This document shows, in pieces, positions 52,616 to 61,048 of a DNA stretch of 64,000 nucleotides (positions within the stretch are counted from its first letter, which is position 1; the number at the start of each line of letters is the position of its first letter). The stretch spans positions 1,798,001 to 1,862,000 of the forward strand of contig NZ_AP022595.1 of the NCBI RefSeq assembly GCF_010731875.1, given 5' to 3'. The position numbers and the translations under genes were made by a program. A model generated the notes under the pieces. The model saw nothing but the letters and a program-made list of their open reading frames with translations, was not told where the DNA came from and ran no database searches. Source of the DNA: Mycolicibacterium sarraceniae (GTDB lineage: Bacteria > Actinomycetota > Actinomycetes > Mycobacteriales > Mycobacteriaceae).

Positions 52616-53236
52616 ATGGCAGGTGGCACCAAGCGGTTGCCCCGTGCCGTGCGGGAGCAGCAGATGCTCGACGCAGCTGTCCAGATGTTCTCGGTCAACG
52701 GCTATCACGAGACGTCGATGGACGTCATCGCCGCCGCGGCGGAGATCTCCAAGCCGATGCTCTACCTGTACTACGGCTCCAAGGAAGAGCTCTTCGGGGC
52801 CTGCCTGAGCCGGGAACTGAGCCGCTTCACCGAAGCGGTCGGTGCGGATATCGACCTCAAGCAGAGCCCGCACGAGCTGTTGGGCAGCGTCATCTCGTCG
52901 GTGCTGCGCTACATCGACGCCAACCGCGCCTCGTGGATCGTGTTGTATACCCAGGCCACCAGTTCACAGGCATTCGCCCACACCGTGCGAGAGGGCCGCG
53001 AAAAGATCATCGAGATGGTGTCGCGGTTACTGGAGGCCGGCACCCGGCATCCCGAGCCCGACGCGGACTTTCACATGATGGCCGTGGCGCTGGTGGGTGC
53101 AGGCGAAGCGGTGGCGACCCGGGTCAGCACCGGGGACGCCGACGTCGACGAGGCCGCCGACATGTTGATCAACCTGTTCTGGCGCGGCCTCAAGGGCGCT
53201 CCCGCGGATAAGGAAGCCTCCCCGGCGACGCCCTAA
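52616..53236 (+). CDS. TetR-family transcriptional regulator (Rv0238 homologue)
   Basis: A 206-residue TetR protein. The helix-turn-helix spans about residues 12-56, with TSMDVIAAAAEISKPMLYLY; the ligand domain follows and ends RGLKGAP. The ATG at MAGGTKRLPR follows GAAAGG. Position between lpqI and htdX-fabG4 matches Rv0238. It may control lpqI, itself, or the nearby fatty-acid genes; its ligand is unknown. The VapBC24 toxin-antitoxin pair that follows Rv0238 in M. tuberculosis is absent here. Confidence 0.9.
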   Translation: MAGGTKRLPRAVREQQMLDAAVQMFSVNGYHETSMDVIAAAAEISKPMLYLYYGSKEELFGACLSRELSRFTEAVGADIDLKQSPHELLGSVISSVLRYIDANRASWIVLYTQATSSQAFAHTVREGREKIIEMVSRLLEAGTRHPEPDADFHMMAVALVGAGEAVATRVSTGDADVDEAADMLINLFWRGLKGAPADKEASPATP

Positions 53237-53262
53237 TCGGTGTATCCCCCGCCGCCTTCACG

Positions 53263-53341
53263 TCGAGTCTGCGCACAGATCGACTTTTCGGCCAACATCA
53301 CGATCTGTCTGCAGACTCGAGGCCGTGGGCGCAGACTCGGC
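53263..53341. repeat. Long imperfect inverted repeat plus third partial copy, between convergent genes
   Basis: TCGAGTCTGCGCACAGATCG at 53263-53282 pairs with 53301-53320 at 18 of 20 positions around an 18-base loop, and GCGCAGACTCGG at 53329-53340 is a further inverted copy of the left end. The element fills the gap between the convergent TetR and htdX genes and could act as a bidirectional terminator. Its form suggests a dispersed REP-like mycobacterial repeat, though copies elsewhere cannot be seen here. Confidence 0.7.
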
Positions 53342-53343
53342 GC

Positions 53344-54198
53344 CTACAGGCCGCGGATCGTGCCGGTGAGGTGCGGGTAACCCTTGGCGATGTTGCGCAG
53401 CGCGACATCCCAGCCGTCGGCGACTCGATCGACGTAGAGCCCGGCGCTGGCCGGCAAGATGACGGGCTTGCCGAACTTCAGTGAGTACCGCACTGCATCA
53501 GGTAGTTGGGCTTCGATATTCGCTAAAACGGCTGCCCCGCTGAACATTCCGTGGGCGATCACGGTGGGGAAGCCAAACAGCTTGGCGCCGATCACATTGG
53601 TGTGGATCGGATTGTGATCCCCGCCGATCGACGCGTAGCGCCGGATCGTGGCTGGACTGATCCGCAGAATTGCGTTGGGTGGCGGCAGTTTCGGCCGTTT
53701 AGGAGGCTCGGGCTTCGGTTCGCCCGACAGGCTCGTGCGCTGCTGGTGCAGGAACGTGGTGACCTGATGCCACGCCAGGTCGTTGCCCACGCTCACATCG
53801 GCCACGACGTCGACCAGTAGACCCTTGCGGTGCTCACGCAGGTTCTCGGCATGCACCGTCACGGCGACGGTATCGGTCACCGCGATCGGGCGGTGTCGGG
53901 TGATCTGATTCTCGACGTGGACGGCACCCATGGCGGCGAACGGGAAATCGAAACTGGTGATGAGCGCCATCACCGTCGGAAACGTCAGCGCGAAAGGATA
54001 AGTCAGCGGCACGGTGTCACCGAAACGCAGTCCGGTGACCGCCGAATAGGCAGCCACGTTCGACGGGTCGACGGCGAGTTCGTCGACAGTTAGGGTGCGG
54101 CTGGGCAGGCTTTCGCTGCGCGGAATGAACGGCAGCGATCCGGCCGCGGCGCGCAGGAGGTTACGTATCCCACTGGGTTGTTCGGTCACCGAAGCCAC
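53344..54198 (-). CDS. htdX: 3-hydroxyacyl-thioester dehydratase HtdX
   Basis: A 284-residue double hot-dog MaoC-type dehydratase. The hydratase-2 motif YASIGGDHNPIHTN with the catalytic aspartate and histidine is near residue 190, followed by AHGMFSGAAVLA. It should dehydrate (R)-3-hydroxyacyl thioesters in a fatty-acid elongation or beta-oxidation cycle. The GTG start lies one base after the fabG4 stop, so it is co-translated with the ketoacyl reductase, matching Rv0242c-Rv0241c. Confidence 0.93.
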   Translation of the reverse strand: MASVTEQPSGIRNLLRAAAGSLPFIPRSESLPSRTLTVDELAVDPSNVAAYSAVTGLRFGDTVPLTYPFALTFPTVMALITSFDFPFAAMGAVHVENQITRHRPIAVTDTVAVTVHAENLREHRKGLLVDVVADVSVGNDLAWHQVTTFLHQQRTSLSGEPKPEPPKRPKLPPPNAILRISPATIRRYASIGGDHNPIHTNVIGAKLFGFPTVIAHGMFSGAAVLANIEAQLPDAVRYSLKFGKPVILPASAGLYVDRVADGWDVALRNIAKGYPHLTGTIRGL

Positions 54199-54199
54199 C

Positions 54200-55552
54200 T
54201 CACGCGCCCAGCATCGCTTGGCCGCACACGCGGATCACGTTGCCGGTCACCGCATTCGAGGCGGGGCTGGCAAAGTACGCGATGGTCTCGGCGACGTCGA
54301 CAGGTTTGCCGCCCTGATACAGGGAGTTCAGCCGGCGCCCTACTTCCCGGGTGCCCAGCGGAATCGCCGCCGTCATCGCCGTCTCGATGAACCCAGGTGC
54401 GACGGCGTTGATCGTGATGCCCTTTTCTGCCAGCCCGGGTGCCAATGCCTGTGTAAGGCCGATCATTCCGGCTTTCGTGGTCGCGTAGTTGGTTTGCCCC
54501 CGGTTGCCGGCGATTCCGGCCATCGAGGACAGCCCGATGATCCGGCCGCCGTCGCCGATGCTGCCGTTTGCGACGAGTCCTTCGGTAAGGCGTTGCGGGG
54601 CAAGAAGATTCACCGCAACCACCGAATCCCAGCGGGCGTCGTCCATATTTGCCAGCAGTTTGTCCCGGGTGATGCCGGCGTTGTTGACCAGGATGTCGGC
54701 GTGCCCGTCATAGCGCTCGCGCAGATGCTCGGTGATCTTGTCCACCGCGTCGGCGGCGGTGACGTCCAGCGCCAGCGCGGTCCCGCCCACCTTCGCCGCT
54801 GTCTCGCTCACGGCTTCATGCGCAGATTCAATATCGATCGCGACGACCCTGGCGCCGTCGCGGGCGAACACCTCGGCGATCGTTGCCCCGATACCGCGGG
54901 CCGCGCCCGTCACGATGCCGACCTTGCCGGCCAGCGGCGTGTCCCAGTCGGCGGGCGGGGTGGAGTCGGCGGCGCCGACGTAGAACACCTGGGCGTCGAC
55001 GTAGGCCGACTTGCCCGACAGGATGAACCGCAGTGTCGATTCCAGCCCCGTCGCAGCGGGCTTGGCCGCCGGCGACAGATAGACCAGCGCCACGGTGGCG
55101 CCGTGGCGCAGTTCCTTACCGAGTGATCGGGTGAATCCCTCCAGCGCCCGCTGGGCGATGCGTTCGTCGGTGCTGGCGGTCTCGTCGGGGGTGGTGCCCA
55201 CGACGACGAGGCGTGCCGACGGCCCGAGGTTGCGCTGCAAAGGGGTGAAGAACTCGTAGAGGCCGCGCAGCTGCCCAGGTTCGGTGATACTGGTGGCGTC
55301 GAACACCAGGCCGCCGAACGAATCGGCCCAGCGGCCACCGAGGTTGTCGGCCACCAGGTCGTAGTCCTCGGTCAGCGCCGCTCGCAGCGGTTCGACGACA
55401 CGGCCGTCACCGCCGATGAGCAGCGAGCCAGCCAGCGGCGGTTCGCCGGGCCGGTAGCGCCGCAATGTCTCCGGCTGCGGAATGCCGAGCTGTTTGGCCA
55501 GCAATGAGCCTGGTGCCGAGTTGACGATCTGAGAAAACAGGTCGGAAGCCAC
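54200..55552 (-). CDS. fabG4: High-molecular-weight 3-oxoacyl reductase FabG4
   Basis: A 450-residue reductase with a ~205-residue N-terminal flavodoxin-like domain and a C-terminal SDR domain. The SDR part has [15 protein letters not shown] near residue 215, NNAGITRDK, and the catalytic Ser-Tyr-Lys in GLSSMAG and NYATTKAG. HMwFabG enzymes such as Rv0242c use NADH to reduce 3-oxoacyl-CoA. The GTG start follows AAAGG by eight bases. It is divergent from fadA2 and shares a promoter region with a perfect 7-bp dyad. Confidence 0.93.
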   Translation of the reverse strand: MASDLFSQIVNSAPGSLLAKQLGIPQPETLRRYRPGEPPLAGSLLIGGDGRVVEPLRAALTEDYDLVADNLGGRWADSFGGLVFDATSITEPGQLRGLYEFFTPLQRNLGPSARLVVVGTTPDETASTDERIAQRALEGFTRSLGKELRHGATVALVYLSPAAKPAATGLESTLRFILSGKSAYVDAQVFYVGAADSTPPADWDTPLAGKVGIVTGAARGIGATIAEVFARDGARVVAIDIESAHEAVSETAAKVGGTALALDVTAADAVDKITEHLRERYDGHADILVNNAGITRDKLLANMDDARWDSVVAVNLLAPQRLTEGLVANGSIGDGGRIIGLSSMAGIAGNRGQTNYATTKAGMIGLTQALAPGLAEKGITINAVAPGFIETAMTAAIPLGTREVGRRLNSLYQGGKPVDVAETIAYFASPASNAVTGNVIRVCGQAMLGA

Positions 55553-55592
55553 GAACGTGCCTTTCGAGTTGCGATGGGGGACCGGGAACGAA

Positions 55593-55608
55593 CTTACTCC
55601 AGAGTAAG
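55593..55608. promoter_or_regulatory. Dyad CTTACTCCAGAGTAAG between fabG4 and fadA2
   Basis: A perfect 7-bp inverted repeat with a two-base spacer lies about ten bases before a TAGTAT minus-10 element (55618-55623) for fadA2, so it overlaps the minus-35 position. Its TTAC-N6-GTAA core recurs at the fadE5 promoter (60807-60822), suggesting one shared fatty-acid regulator. Confidence 0.6.
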
Positions 55609-55669
55609 GACCGGGCGTAGTATGGGTGGGTAAACCCCTTCTCAAACCGAACTTTAGGCGGACATTGAC

Positions 55670-56974
55670 GTGGCCTCTACCAGTGGAAACAGTCGCCGGG
55701 TCGCTGTGATCGGCGGCAACCGCATCCCGTTCGCGCGATCGGACGGCGCCTATGCGGAGGCATCCAACCAAGACATGTTCACCGCCGCCCTTGGCGGGCT
55801 GGTGGACCGATTCGACCTGGCCGGTGAGCGGCTCGGTGCGGTGATCGGCGGGGCGGTGCTCAAGCACAGTCGCGATTTCAACCTGATGCGCGAGAGTGTG
55901 CTCGGCAGCCAGCTCTCGCCCTACACGCCCGCGACCGATCTGCAGCAGGCCTGCGGCACCGGTCTGCAGGCAGCGATCGCCGCAGCCGACGGCATCGCCG
56001 CGGGCCGCTACGAGGTCGCCGCCGCAGGCGGGGTGGACACCACCTCCGACGCCCCGATCGGGCTCGGCGACGATCTGCGCCGCACCCTGCTCGGTCTGCG
56101 GCGGTCCAAGTCGAACGTCGACCGGCTCAAGCTGGTCGGCAAGCTGCCGGCCGCACTGGGCATCGAGATCCCCACCAACGGGGAACCGCGCACCGGCCTG
56201 TCGATGGGTGACCACGCCGCGATCACCGCCAAGAAGATGGGTATCAAGCGCGTCGATCAGGACGAGCTGGCCGCCGCCAGCCACCGCAATATGGCCGCCG
56301 CCTACGACCGCGGGTTCTTCGACGATCTCGTCACGCCGTTCCTTGGCGTCTACCGGGACAACAACCTGCGGGCCGATTCCAGCGCCGAAAAACTGGCCAC
56401 ACTCAAGCCGGTGTTCGGCGTGCGCAATGGGGACGCCACGATGACCGCTGGTAACTCGACTCCGCTGACCGACGGCGCGTCCGTGGCGTTGCTGGCGAGC
56501 GAGGCGTGGGCAATGTCTCACTCAGTGACGCCGCTGGCGTACTTCGTCGATTCCGAGACCGCTGCCGTGGATTACGTCAACGGCCCGGACGGTCTGCTGA
56601 TGGCGCCGACCTACGCCGTGCCCCGCCTGCTCGCGCGCAACGGACTGGCGCTGCAGGACTTCGACTTCTACGAGATCCACGAGGCGTTCGCCTCGGTGGT
56701 GCTAGCGCATCTGCAGGCATGGGAATCCGAGGAATACTGCAAGGAGCTGCTAGGGCTCGACTCCGCGCTGGGGTCCATCGACCGCTCCAAGCTCAACGTC
56801 AACGGTTCCTCGTTGGCCGCGGGTCACCCCTTCGCCGCTACCGGTGGCCGCATCGTGGCCCAGCTCGCCAAGCAGTTGGCCGAGAAGAAAAAGGAGACCG
56901 GACAGCCGGTGCGCGGGCTCATCTCGATCTGCGCCGCGGGCGGCCAGGGCGTCACCGCGATCCTCGAGGCTTAG
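55670..56974 (+). CDS. fadA2: Acetyl-CoA acyltransferase (thiolase) FadA2
   Basis: A 434-residue thiolase. The acyl-enzyme cysteine is in [11 protein letters not shown] near residue 92, the histidine motif is [10 protein letters not shown] near residue 384, and the C-terminal cysteine loop reads [11 protein letters not shown]. It cleaves 3-oxoacyl-CoA in beta-oxidation. GTG start after a long AT-richer leader without a strong ribosome site. Divergent from fabG4-htdX, matching Rv0243; with fadE5 these encode all four reactions of a beta-oxidation or elongation cycle. Confidence 0.93.
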   Translation: MASTSGNSRRVAVIGGNRIPFARSDGAYAEASNQDMFTAALGGLVDRFDLAGERLGAVIGGAVLKHSRDFNLMRESVLGSQLSPYTPATDLQQACGTGLQAAIAAADGIAAGRYEVAAAGGVDTTSDAPIGLGDDLRRTLLGLRRSKSNVDRLKLVGKLPAALGIEIPTNGEPRTGLSMGDHAAITAKKMGIKRVDQDELAAASHRNMAAAYDRGFFDDLVTPFLGVYRDNNLRADSSAEKLATLKPVFGVRNGDATMTAGNSTPLTDGASVALLASEAWAMSHSVTPLAYFVDSETAAVDYVNGPDGLLMAPTYAVPRLLARNGLALQDFDFYEIHEAFASVVLAHLQAWESEEYCKELLGLDSALGSIDRSKLNVNGSSLAAGHPFAATGGRIVAQLAKQLAEKKKETGQPVRGLISICAAGGQGVTAILEA

Positions 56975-57046
56975 GGAAAAAATCGGAAAAACTGTTTCCC
57001 AGGGTTTGTAACGAACCGACGCGGGCTACAGATGAACTGGATAGCT

Positions 57047-57086
57047 CCGAGCTGCCGTCTGACCCCCCGACCCGACGGCAGCTCGG
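57047..57086 (+). terminator. Hairpin 1 after fadA2 (13-bp perfect stem)
   Basis: CCGAGCTGCCGTC pairs perfectly with GACGGCAGCTCGG around a 14-base loop. No T-tract follows directly. It is the first of three consecutive hairpins between fadA2 and the convergent hydrolase. Confidence 0.7.
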
Positions 57087-57094
57087 GGCATCCT

Positions 57095-57126
57095 CTTTGT
57101 TTACCAGGGTAGTGACGTAAACAAAG
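57095..57126. repeat. Hairpin 2: 10-bp perfect inverted repeat
   Basis: CTTTGTTTAC pairs perfectly with GTAAACAAAG around a 12-base loop. It is AT-rich, unlike the flanking GC-rich terminators, so it may be a protein-binding dyad or an RNA structure. Confidence 0.55.
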
Positions 57127-57128
57127 GA

Positions 57129-57166
57129 CCGCCGCTGGACACGAGGGGACTCCAGCGGCGGTTTTT
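57129..57166 (+). terminator. Hairpin 3: intrinsic terminator with T-tract
   Basis: CCGCCGCTGGA pairs perfectly with TCCAGCGGCGG around an 11-base loop and is followed by TTTTT, a textbook rho-independent terminator for rightward transcription, rare in mycobacteria. Confidence 0.85.
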
Positions 57167-57181
57167 ATGGACCCGCTGGGC

Positions 57182-57225
57182 TGGGCCCCGGAAGCATTGG
57201 GCCCCGCACTTATTGGGCCCCGGAA
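57182..57225. repeat. Three direct repeats of TGGGCCCCG with exact 16-bp period
   Basis: Copies of TGGGCCCCG start at 57182, 57198 and 57214. Each contains the palindrome GGGCCC. The third copy covers the stop codon and last codons of the reverse-strand hydrolase gene. Confidence 0.6.
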
Positions 57226-58448
57226 TCCACCAAGCCGGACTGCACCAGTGCCGCATCGACGAACTGCTGAACCGGACGCGCTTGGAAGAACCCGGTGTGA
57301 CCACCGCGGTACCAGCCGATGTTCGGGCGGCCCCAGTGCTCCCACAAGCCGAGCACCTGTTCGCGCGGATGCACGATCCGGTCGGCGACGCCGGCGTAGA
57401 TGAAACGGCCTTCCGGCGCCACCTTGGGCTGCAGCGACAGCGGGGAGATCATGTCGCCGATCGGCTCGGCCAATTCCAACGTCCGGTAGCGGGGATCGTC
57501 GGTGCTCATGCCGGAGTGGCGGCCCAGGATCGAGACCAGGTTGGCCGGCGGTACGCCGAGGATCGCGCACGTCAGGTCCTCGTCGAGACTGGCGACCAGC
57601 GCCGCGAGATAGCCGCCGAGCGAGATGCTGTTCAATCCGATCCGGGCTCCTGGCTGTTCGGCACGAATCCAGGCCAGTACCCGGCGGATATCCCACACCG
57701 CCTGCGCGGTGGCGTGCACGTCGTCCATGACGTCCTCGCCGGGGAAGACCGCGCCCTTGGGCAATCCCCTGGCGCGCGGACCGTGCATTGGGAGCACGGG
57801 AAGTATCACGTTGAGACCGAACTGCTCGTGCAGGTGTCGAGCCCGGAACAGCGTGAGGTCGAGGTTGGCGCGGCCCATCTCGGTTCCGTGCACGCACACC
57901 AGCCAGGGGCGTGGTTCGCGGTGGCGCAGCATCATCGCGTACTCGCGGTGGTTGCCGGTGTAGCTCAGCCAGCGCGCGCGGCCGGGTTCCCGGGCGAAGG
58001 GCTGGTAGCCGCTGGTGAACGACAGCCGCTCGTGGCGGCGGCCACGGACGTTATAGGACCGGATGGCGACGTCGGTCGGCGCCGGCGGGGCGGCGAAGAA
58101 GCCCTCCGGGCGGGCCCGCCAGCCGCGCTCGTCGTAGAAGTCGATGGCCTTGCGGACCTCGGTGTTGATCTCTTCGTAGACGGCCGCGTCGCTCAGTGGG
58201 CGTCGCAGCCGGAGCCCGACCAGGACGATTTCGTCGCGCAGGGCGTGGGTGGCCAGCGACAGCGTGGGGCGGGCGACGGGCAATTCGTGGTCGCCGCCGT
58301 CGAGGTATTCGCCCCAGGATCGGGCGTAGTAACCGCCCGCCTTTGTGAAGGTCGCGACAATATTAGCCAGATGGTTCGCGCTACTCGGCTTTCTGCCGTT
58401 CTGCTCGTCACGCTCGGGGATCGCCCCGTTGCTGTCAAGCATTGCCAT
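57210..58448 (-). CDS. Alpha/beta hydrolase of unknown specificity
   Basis: A 412-residue alpha/beta hydrolase. The catalytic domain starts near residue 175 with PWLVCVHGTEMG; the nucleophile elbow is LNSISLGGYLA, the acid is probably in GVADRIVHP and the base in YRGGHTGFF. A 170-residue N-terminal region with no recognised domain precedes it. The start at MAMLDSNG is chosen because TACCTT, a minus-10 match, ends six bases before the ATG, indicating a leaderless mRNA. It lies between fadA2 and fadE5, where M. tuberculosis has no gene. Confidence 0.82.
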   Translation of the reverse strand: MAMLDSNGAIPERDEQNGRKPSSANHLANIVATFTKAGGYYARSWGEYLDGGDHELPVARPTLSLATHALRDEIVLVGLRLRRPLSDAAVYEEINTEVRKAIDFYDERGWRARPEGFFAAPPAPTDVAIRSYNVRGRRHERLSFTSGYQPFAREPGRARWLSYTGNHREYAMMLRHREPRPWLVCVHGTEMGRANLDLTLFRARHLHEQFGLNVILPVLPMHGPRARGLPKGAVFPGEDVMDDVHATAQAVWDIRRVLAWIRAEQPGARIGLNSISLGGYLAALVASLDEDLTCAILGVPPANLVSILGRHSGMSTDDPRYRTLELAEPIGDMISPLSLQPKVAPEGRFIYAGVADRIVHPREQVLGLWEHWGRPNIGWYRGGHTGFFQARPVQQFVDAALVQSGLVDSGAQ

Positions 58449-58702
58449 TCCTAGAAGGTACCGGATAGCTAGTTAACTGCCAGGACTCAAAGTCCCGATA
58501 TCTGCCGGTTGACGCGCAATCGCGGGCAAAAAGTGACCAAAATCCCGGCGTGGCGCTACCCGGACTGCGCCGGCCGCAGCACGGGAGCGCGGCCGCGTTC
58601 AGCCGGATGAGGTGCGGCACGATGGTTGCTAGATGATCGTGATCAAGATGTGCTCCGACCGCCCCGATCCCTGGCTAACGTGCTGCCCCAGAGGGGTCGG
58701 GG

Positions 58703-58873
58703 ATGCGCAATCGCCGGATGGGTCGGGCACGGGTTTTCAACGTAGGCATGCTCGCGTTACCTGTCATCGGGACCTTCGGCACGACTGCCGATCTGCTGGG
58801 CAGAATGTTCAACCAGTGCGACGGGTTCCCCGATCCGCCGGCCGACACCTCGAAATGTGCTCGCTGCCATTAG
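58703..58873 (+). CDS. Small 56-residue protein with hydrophobic N-terminal segment
   Basis: An ATG preceded by GAGGGG at six bases opens a 56-codon frame: a basic start (MRNRRMGRARVFN), a hydrophobic stretch (VGMLALPVIGTFG) like a signal or anchor, then a cysteine-containing tail ending SKCARCH. It converges on fadE5, ending 32 bases before that gene's stop. No family recognised. It occupies most of an otherwise unexplained 450-base gap. Confidence 0.45.
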   Translation: MRNRRMGRARVFNVGMLALPVIGTFGTTADLLGRMFNQCDGFPDPPADTSKCARCH

Positions 58874-58904
58874 CCGTGCCACTGACTTCGTCGGGGGCGA
58901 AACG

Positions 58905-60740
58905 TTAGAAGGCAGCCTCGTCGAGCTCCATGATGTCGTTGTCGATCGTCTCGATGACCAACCGCGTGCTGGTCAGCAGCGGCAGGAAGCTCTTGGCGAA
59001 GAACGACGCGACGGCGATCTTGCCCTCGTAGAACGAGCGATCGGCACCGGTGGCGCCCGCGTCCAGCGCCGCGATGGCAACCGCGGCCTGACGCTGCAAC
59101 AGCCACGCGATCACCAGGTCGCCGACGCTCATCAGGAAGCGCACCGAGGCCAGGCCGACCTTGTAGATGCTGCTGGCGTCCTCCTGCGCGGACATCAGGT
59201 AGCCGGTCATCGACGCGGCCATGGCCTGGACATCCTCGAGGGCCTTGGCGAGCAGCTCACGCTCGGTCTTGAGCCGGCCGTTGCCCGACTCGTTCGCGAT
59301 GAGCTCGTTGATCTGGCCTGCCACGTGGGCCAGCGCAACGCCCTTGTCGCGCACGATCTTCCGGAAGAAGAAGTCTTGCGCCTGGATGGCGGTGGTGCCC
59401 TCGTAGAGCGAGTCGATCTTCGCGTCGCGGATGTACTGCTCGACCGGGTAGTCCTGCAGGAAGCCGGAGCCGCCGAAGGTCTGCAGGCTCTCGGTGAGCT
59501 TGGCGTAGGCCTGCTCGGAGCCGACACCCTTGACGATCGGCAGCAGCAGATCGTTGACCTTGACCGCGAGGTCGGGCTCGACCCCCTGCACAGCCTTGGC
59601 CACCGCGGCGTCCTGGTAAGTGGAGGTGTAGAGGTACAACGCCCGCAGACCCTCGGCGTAGGCTTTCTGGGTCATCAGGCTGCGACGCACGTCCGGGTGA
59701 TGGGTGATCGTCACGCGCGGCGCGGTCTTGTCGGTCATCTGGGTCAGGTCGGCACCCTGCACGCGCTCCTTGGCGTACTCCAGAGCGTTGAGGTAGCCGG
59801 TCGACAGCGTGGCAATAGCCTTGGTGCCCACCATCATTCGGGCCTGCTCGATCACGTCGAACATCTGCGCGATGCCCTCGTGGACCTCGCCGACGAGCCA
59901 GCCCTTGGCCGGGGTGCCGTGCTGGCCGAAGGTCAGCTCACAGGTGGCCGAAACTTTCAGGCCCATCTTGTGCTCGACGTTGGTGACGAACACGCCGTTG
60001 CGCTCACCGGGTGCGCCGGTCTCGGCGTCGAAGAGGAACTTGGGCACGATGAACAGCGACAGACCCTTGGTGCCCGGTCCGGCACCCTCGGGGCGGGCCA
60101 GCACCAGGTGCAAGATGTTCTCGAACATGTCGTCGGAGTCGGCGGAGGTGATGAACCGCTTCACGCCGTCGATGTGCCAGGAGCCGTCGTCCTGCTTGAC
60201 GGCCTTGGTGCGGCCGGCGCCGACGTCAGAGCCGGCATCGGGCTCGGTCAGGACCATGGTCGAACCCCAGCCGCGCTCGGCAGCCTGGATGGCCCACTGC
60301 TTCTGCTCCTCGGTGCCGAGGTTGTGGACGATCTGGGCGAAACCGGCACCGCCGGCGTACATCCAGACCGCCGGGTTGGCACCGAGCACATGCTCGTGCA
60401 GCGCCCACACCAGAGTCTTGGGCATCGGCATACCGCCGAGTTGCTCGTCGAGGCCGACCTTGTCCCAGCCGCCGTCGATGAACGCCTTGACCGACTTCTT
60501 GAACTCGGCCGGCAACGTCACGGTGTGCGTCTCGGGATCGAAGACCGGCGGGTTGCGGTCGCCGTCGACGAACGAGGCGGCCAGCGGGCCTTCAGCCAGC
60601 CGGGCCATCTCACCGAGCATTTCCTGCACAGTGTCAGCGTCGAGATCGCTGTAATCACCCGTGCCGAGGGCCTTCTCGAAACCGAGAACCTCGAACAGGT
60701 TGAATACCTGATCGCGAACGTTGGACTTGTAGTGGCTCAT
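58905..60740 (-). CDS. fadE5: Acyl-CoA dehydrogenase FadE5
   Basis: A 611-residue long-form acyl-CoA dehydrogenase. [18 protein letters not shown] marks the FAD/substrate region near residue 162 and [17 protein letters not shown] the catalytic glutamate near residue 447; the extra C-terminal domain ends IMELDEAAF. Mycobacterial FadE5 (Rv0244c) has broad chain-length specificity. GAGGAG lies eight bases before the ATG. A TTGCGT-16-TATAGT promoter with a TACCGGCCGGTA palindrome in its spacer and a TTAC-N6-GTAA dyad downstream precedes it. A close paralogue is encoded at 20048-21877. Confidence 0.96.
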   Translation of the reverse strand: MSHYKSNVRDQVFNLFEVLGFEKALGTGDYSDLDADTVQEMLGEMARLAEGPLAASFVDGDRNPPVFDPETHTVTLPAEFKKSVKAFIDGGWDKVGLDEQLGGMPMPKTLVWALHEHVLGANPAVWMYAGGAGFAQIVHNLGTEEQKQWAIQAAERGWGSTMVLTEPDAGSDVGAGRTKAVKQDDGSWHIDGVKRFITSADSDDMFENILHLVLARPEGAGPGTKGLSLFIVPKFLFDAETGAPGERNGVFVTNVEHKMGLKVSATCELTFGQHGTPAKGWLVGEVHEGIAQMFDVIEQARMMVGTKAIATLSTGYLNALEYAKERVQGADLTQMTDKTAPRVTITHHPDVRRSLMTQKAYAEGLRALYLYTSTYQDAAVAKAVQGVEPDLAVKVNDLLLPIVKGVGSEQAYAKLTESLQTFGGSGFLQDYPVEQYIRDAKIDSLYEGTTAIQAQDFFFRKIVRDKGVALAHVAGQINELIANESGNGRLKTERELLAKALEDVQAMAASMTGYLMSAQEDASSIYKVGLASVRFLMSVGDLVIAWLLQRQAAVAIAALDAGATGADRSFYEGKIAVASFFAKSFLPLLTSTRLVIETIDNDIMELDEAAF

Positions 60741-60806
60741 GACGGTTACTCCTCAGCGAGAAAAGTCATCTGAACGTGGGCTTTGTGGTTGGGGACTCGG
60801 GTCTAA

Positions 60807-60855
60807 GTTACCCACCAGTAACCCGAAACTATACCGGCCGGTAACCGGAACGCAA
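60807..60855 (-). promoter_or_regulatory. fadE5 promoter with two operator dyads
   Basis: On the reverse strand TTGCGT (60855-60850), 16 bases and TATAGT (60833-60828) form a sigma-A-like promoter. The spacer contains the palindrome TACCGGCCGGTA (60832-60843), and just downstream, about +1 to +20, lies GTTACCCACCAGTAAC (60807-60822) with 5-bp arms. Both positions would block initiation; the second shares its TTAC-N6-GTAA core with the fabG4/fadA2 dyad. Confidence 0.6.
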
Positions 60856-60904
60856 GCCTCTGTGAGCAAGTTCCATCAGCTAATCAACCCACTGGTTGGG
60901 TCGG

Positions 60905-60928
60905 CGGCTTGCTGGGATCAGCAAGCCG
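60905..60928. repeat. Hairpin in the fadE5-PKS intergenic region
   Basis: CGGCTTGCT pairs perfectly with AGCAAGCCG around GGGATC. It lies between the polyketide synthase end and the fadE5 promoter and could be a second terminator for the synthase. Confidence 0.5.
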
Positions 60929-60996
60929 CGCGTATCTGCAGCTCAATGGGGTGCGAGCGTCCGCGCAGCGATGTGGAGTGGTGTCACCAGAAACGC

Positions 60997-61030
60997 CGGT
61001 AGCGGTGCGACCTTGGTCACACCGCTACCG
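60997..61030 (-). terminator. Terminator hairpin after the polyketide synthase gene
   Basis: CGGTAGCGGTG pairs perfectly with CACCGCTACCG (11 bp) around a 12-base loop, 18 bases beyond the synthase stop codon. No T-tract on the reverse strand. Confidence 0.7.
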
Positions 61031-61048
61031 AAACAACGACCTTTCGGG

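Noticed and set aside
53237..53343. VapBC24 toxin-antitoxin genes expected after the TetR gene by synteny
   Set aside because: Only the inverted-repeat element is present; no antitoxin or PIN-domain frame exists here.
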